NCBI GenBank assembly: GCA_002425305.1
Contig: DILZ01000127.1
Coordinates: 8,838 to 15,432, forward strand
DNA length: 6,595 bases
Direction of reading: 5' to 3'
Origin: Ruminococcaceae bacterium UBA5579
GTDB lineage: Bacteria > Bacillota > Clostridia > Oscillospirales > Ruminococcaceae
Shown: piece by piece, positions 5,128 through 6,595 of the stretch
Layout: each line of letters opens with the position of its first letter
How positions within the stretch are numbered: position 1 is the first letter of the stretch
Notes under the pieces: model-generated
What the model saw: only the letters and a program-made list of their open reading frames with translations
What the model was told of the DNA's origin: nothing
Database searches by the model: none
Program-made: the position numbers and the translations under genes

Positions 5128-6595
5128 ATGGCGATAGTTAAAAATGTCCCAATTGGACAAATCCTGATGGAAAACGGGTTTATCACCGAAAAACAGCTTA
5201 ACGAAGCACTTACCAAGCAGCGTTCCAGCGAGGGAAAAATGTTGGGCGACGTTATGCTGGAAATGGGGCTTGTGTCCGAAACGCAGTTGGCACAGGCGCT
5301 GTCCATTCGTCTGAAGGTTCCGTTTATCGATCTGTCCTCAAGAAAGATAAACACCGAGGCGGTAGGAAAGATACCGGAGGAGATCGCAAGAGAGAAAACA
5401 GTTTTCGCGTTTGAAATAAATCACGGCAGACTGATGGTCGCAACAAACGACCCCGTAAACTTCTACATATTTGAAGACCTGAAGGTTGCGACGGGAATGG
5501 AAATAGTGCCGCAGATATCGACAAAGACGATGATCGAGGCGGCAATAAACAAGTTCTATTCTTCACAGGCGATCGACAGCACGATGAACGAGCTTGAGAA
5601 CGAGAGCGACGAGGAGATCGATCTTGAAAAGGAAGAATCCGAGGGTCGTATCGACAGCGCGCCTATCGTAAAGCTTGTAAATATGATGGTGGAAACGGCT
5701 TTCCGTACGCAATGTACCGATATCCATATAGAGCCGTTCAAGGACAGAACAAGAATTCGTTTCAGAATAGACGGTGAGCTTGTAGAGCAGGAAATGAAAA
5801 TACCGCCGTCATTCCACAACTCGATAATCACCCGTATAAAGATACTTTCGGGTATGAACATCGCCGAAAAACGTATCCCGCTTGACGGACGATACGGAAC
5901 AAGAATTGACGGCGTAAACCTCGATATGCGTGTTTCGACTATCCCATGCGTTTACGGAGAAAAATGCGTTATACGTCTGCTTTCCACTGCGGACGATAAA
6001 GCAAGAAAGATAACCGACCTCGGTATGACCGAGTATAACTACCAGATGTTCGAGCAGATAATCCGCTGTCCTAACGGAGTTATGCTGGTTACGGGACCTA
6101 CGGGTTCGGGTAAATCCACGACGCTTTACGCGACACTCGGCGAGCTTTCGCAGCCGAATGTAAACATAGTTACGGTAGAAGACCCTGTCGAAAAAAAGAT
6201 CGACGGCGTAAACCAGTGCCAGATAAACGCAAAGGCCGGTATGACATTCGCGGCGGCACTTCGTTCAATACTCCGTCAAGACCCGGATATAATAATGGTC
6301 GGTGAGATCCGTGACGGTGAAACAGCCGATATCGCGATACGCGCGGCTATCACGGGACACTTCGTTCTCTCAACGCTGCATACCAATGACGCGGCGGGTA
6401 CGATAATCCGTCTGGTCGATATGGGAGTTGCACCGTATATGGTTGCAAGCTCGTTGGTCGGCATCGTGGCACAGCGTCTTGTAAAGCTGCTTTGCAATGA
6501 ATGTAAGGAACAGTACCTGCTGGAAGATCCGGAGGATCTGAAGCTTATGAACCGCACAGAGCCTGTGGAAATATACAGACCCAAGCGCGGCGGTT
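5128..6595 (+). CDS. pilB: Type IV pilus assembly ATPase, PilB/GspE family, 3' partial
   Basis: Cytoplasmic hexameric secretion ATPase that powers pilin extraction and polymerisation. The frame stays open to the right edge (489 codons visible); the usual length is about 560, so roughly the last 70-80 residues are missing. Residues 1 to about 140 form a T2SSE_N/MshEN-type domain with two 24-residue repeats (8-31 and 38-61). A highly acidic linker follows, then the ATPase core: CTDIHIEP (196-203), Walker A GPTGSGKST (323-331, K329), Walker B region DPDIIMVGEIRD (385-396, E393), and a His box with H411 (TGH) and H418 (HTND). C456-x2-C459 is the first half of the tetracysteine zinc motif that marks extension ATPases (PilB/GspE) rather than retraction ATPases (PilT); the second half lies beyond the window. 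The ATG is supported by AAAGGAAG (5112-5119) about 8 bases upstream. The prepilins and pilD next door favour PilB over a type II secretion GspE. Confidence 0.95.
   Translation, partial: MAIVKNVPIGQILMENGFITEKQLNEALTKQRSSEGKMLGDVMLEMGLVSETQLAQALSIRLKVPFIDLSSRKINTEAVGKIPEEIAREKTVFAFEINHGRLMVATNDPVNFYIFEDLKVATGMEIVPQISTKTMIEAAINKFYSSQAIDSTMNELENESDEEIDLEKEESEGRIDSAPIVKLVNMMVETAFRTQCTDIHIEPFKDRTRIRFRIDGELVEQEMKIPPSFHNSIITRIKILSGMNIAEKRIPLDGRYGTRIDGVNLDMRVSTIPCVYGEKCVIRLLSTADDKARKITDLGMTEYNYQMFEQIIRCPNGVMLVTGPTGSGKSTTLYATLGELSQPNVNIVTVEDPVEKKIDGVNQCQINAKAGMTFAAALRSILRQDPDIIMVGEIRDGETADIAIRAAITGHFVLSTLHTNDAAGTIIRLVDMGVAPYMVASSLVGIVAQRLVKLLCNECKEQYLLEDPEDLKLMNRTEPVEIYRPKRGG

Noticed and set aside
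1..6595. CRISPR arrays, insertion sequences, tRNA or rRNA genes, attachment sites
   Set aside because: No regularly spaced direct repeats, transposase-like frames, terminal inverted repeats or RNA-gene cores were seen. The window is densely filled by five pilus genes.

Overview
The window carries part of a type IV pilus (T4P) biogenesis locus, probably from a Gram-positive anaerobe of the class Clostridia (gut Ruminococcus/Oscillospiraceae-like). The evidence for the host is indirect: strong AGGAGG-type ribosome binding sites, frequent ATA and AGA codons, roughly balanced base composition, Lys-rich prepilin leaders ending in S-G/FTLVE, and the combination of a PilB/GspE ATPase with a zinc-type prepilin peptidase. 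No marker allows a species to be named.

Layout. Positions 1-3872 hold three same-strand genes that look like one operon. The first is a large surface protein, truncated at its 5' end, with beta-helix-like rungs and a PilX-like C-terminal motif. Two large prepilins (303 and 321 aa) with textbook class III (type IV) prepilin signals follow. The operon ends at a hairpin (3893-3932) placed to act as a bidirectional terminator, because the next gene converges on it. That gene, on the minus strand at 3956-4996, is the prepilin peptidase pilD. It has both catalytic aspartates and a four-cysteine zinc site, plus an unusual hydrophilic insert of about 105 residues. A 131-bp divergent intergenic region (4997-5127) separates it from pilB/gspE (5128 to beyond 6595, plus strand), the assembly ATPase, which is cut off at the window's right edge.

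How the parts fit. PilD would cleave and N-methylate the two prepilins, and perhaps the first protein if its missing N-terminus carries a prepilin signal. PilB would power their extraction from the membrane into a pilus. The prepilins and the first protein are much larger than ordinary major pilins, so this operon more likely encodes minor or tip pilins and an adhesin-like tip protein than the main filament subunit.

The most interesting observations are: (i) divergent pilD and pilB promoters that appear to share one palindromic -35 hexamer, TTGCAA, each with an exact 17-bp spacer; (ii) a regularly spaced CxxC/CxxH/CxxC/CxxH cluster, a possible two-zinc module, inside the PilX-like surface protein; (iii) the large cytoplasmic insert in PilD; and (iv) a duplicated MshEN-type motif at the PilB N-terminus that lacks the leading Arg of the c-di-GMP-binding consensus in both copies. 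All calls come from reading the sequence by eye; no database search was run.
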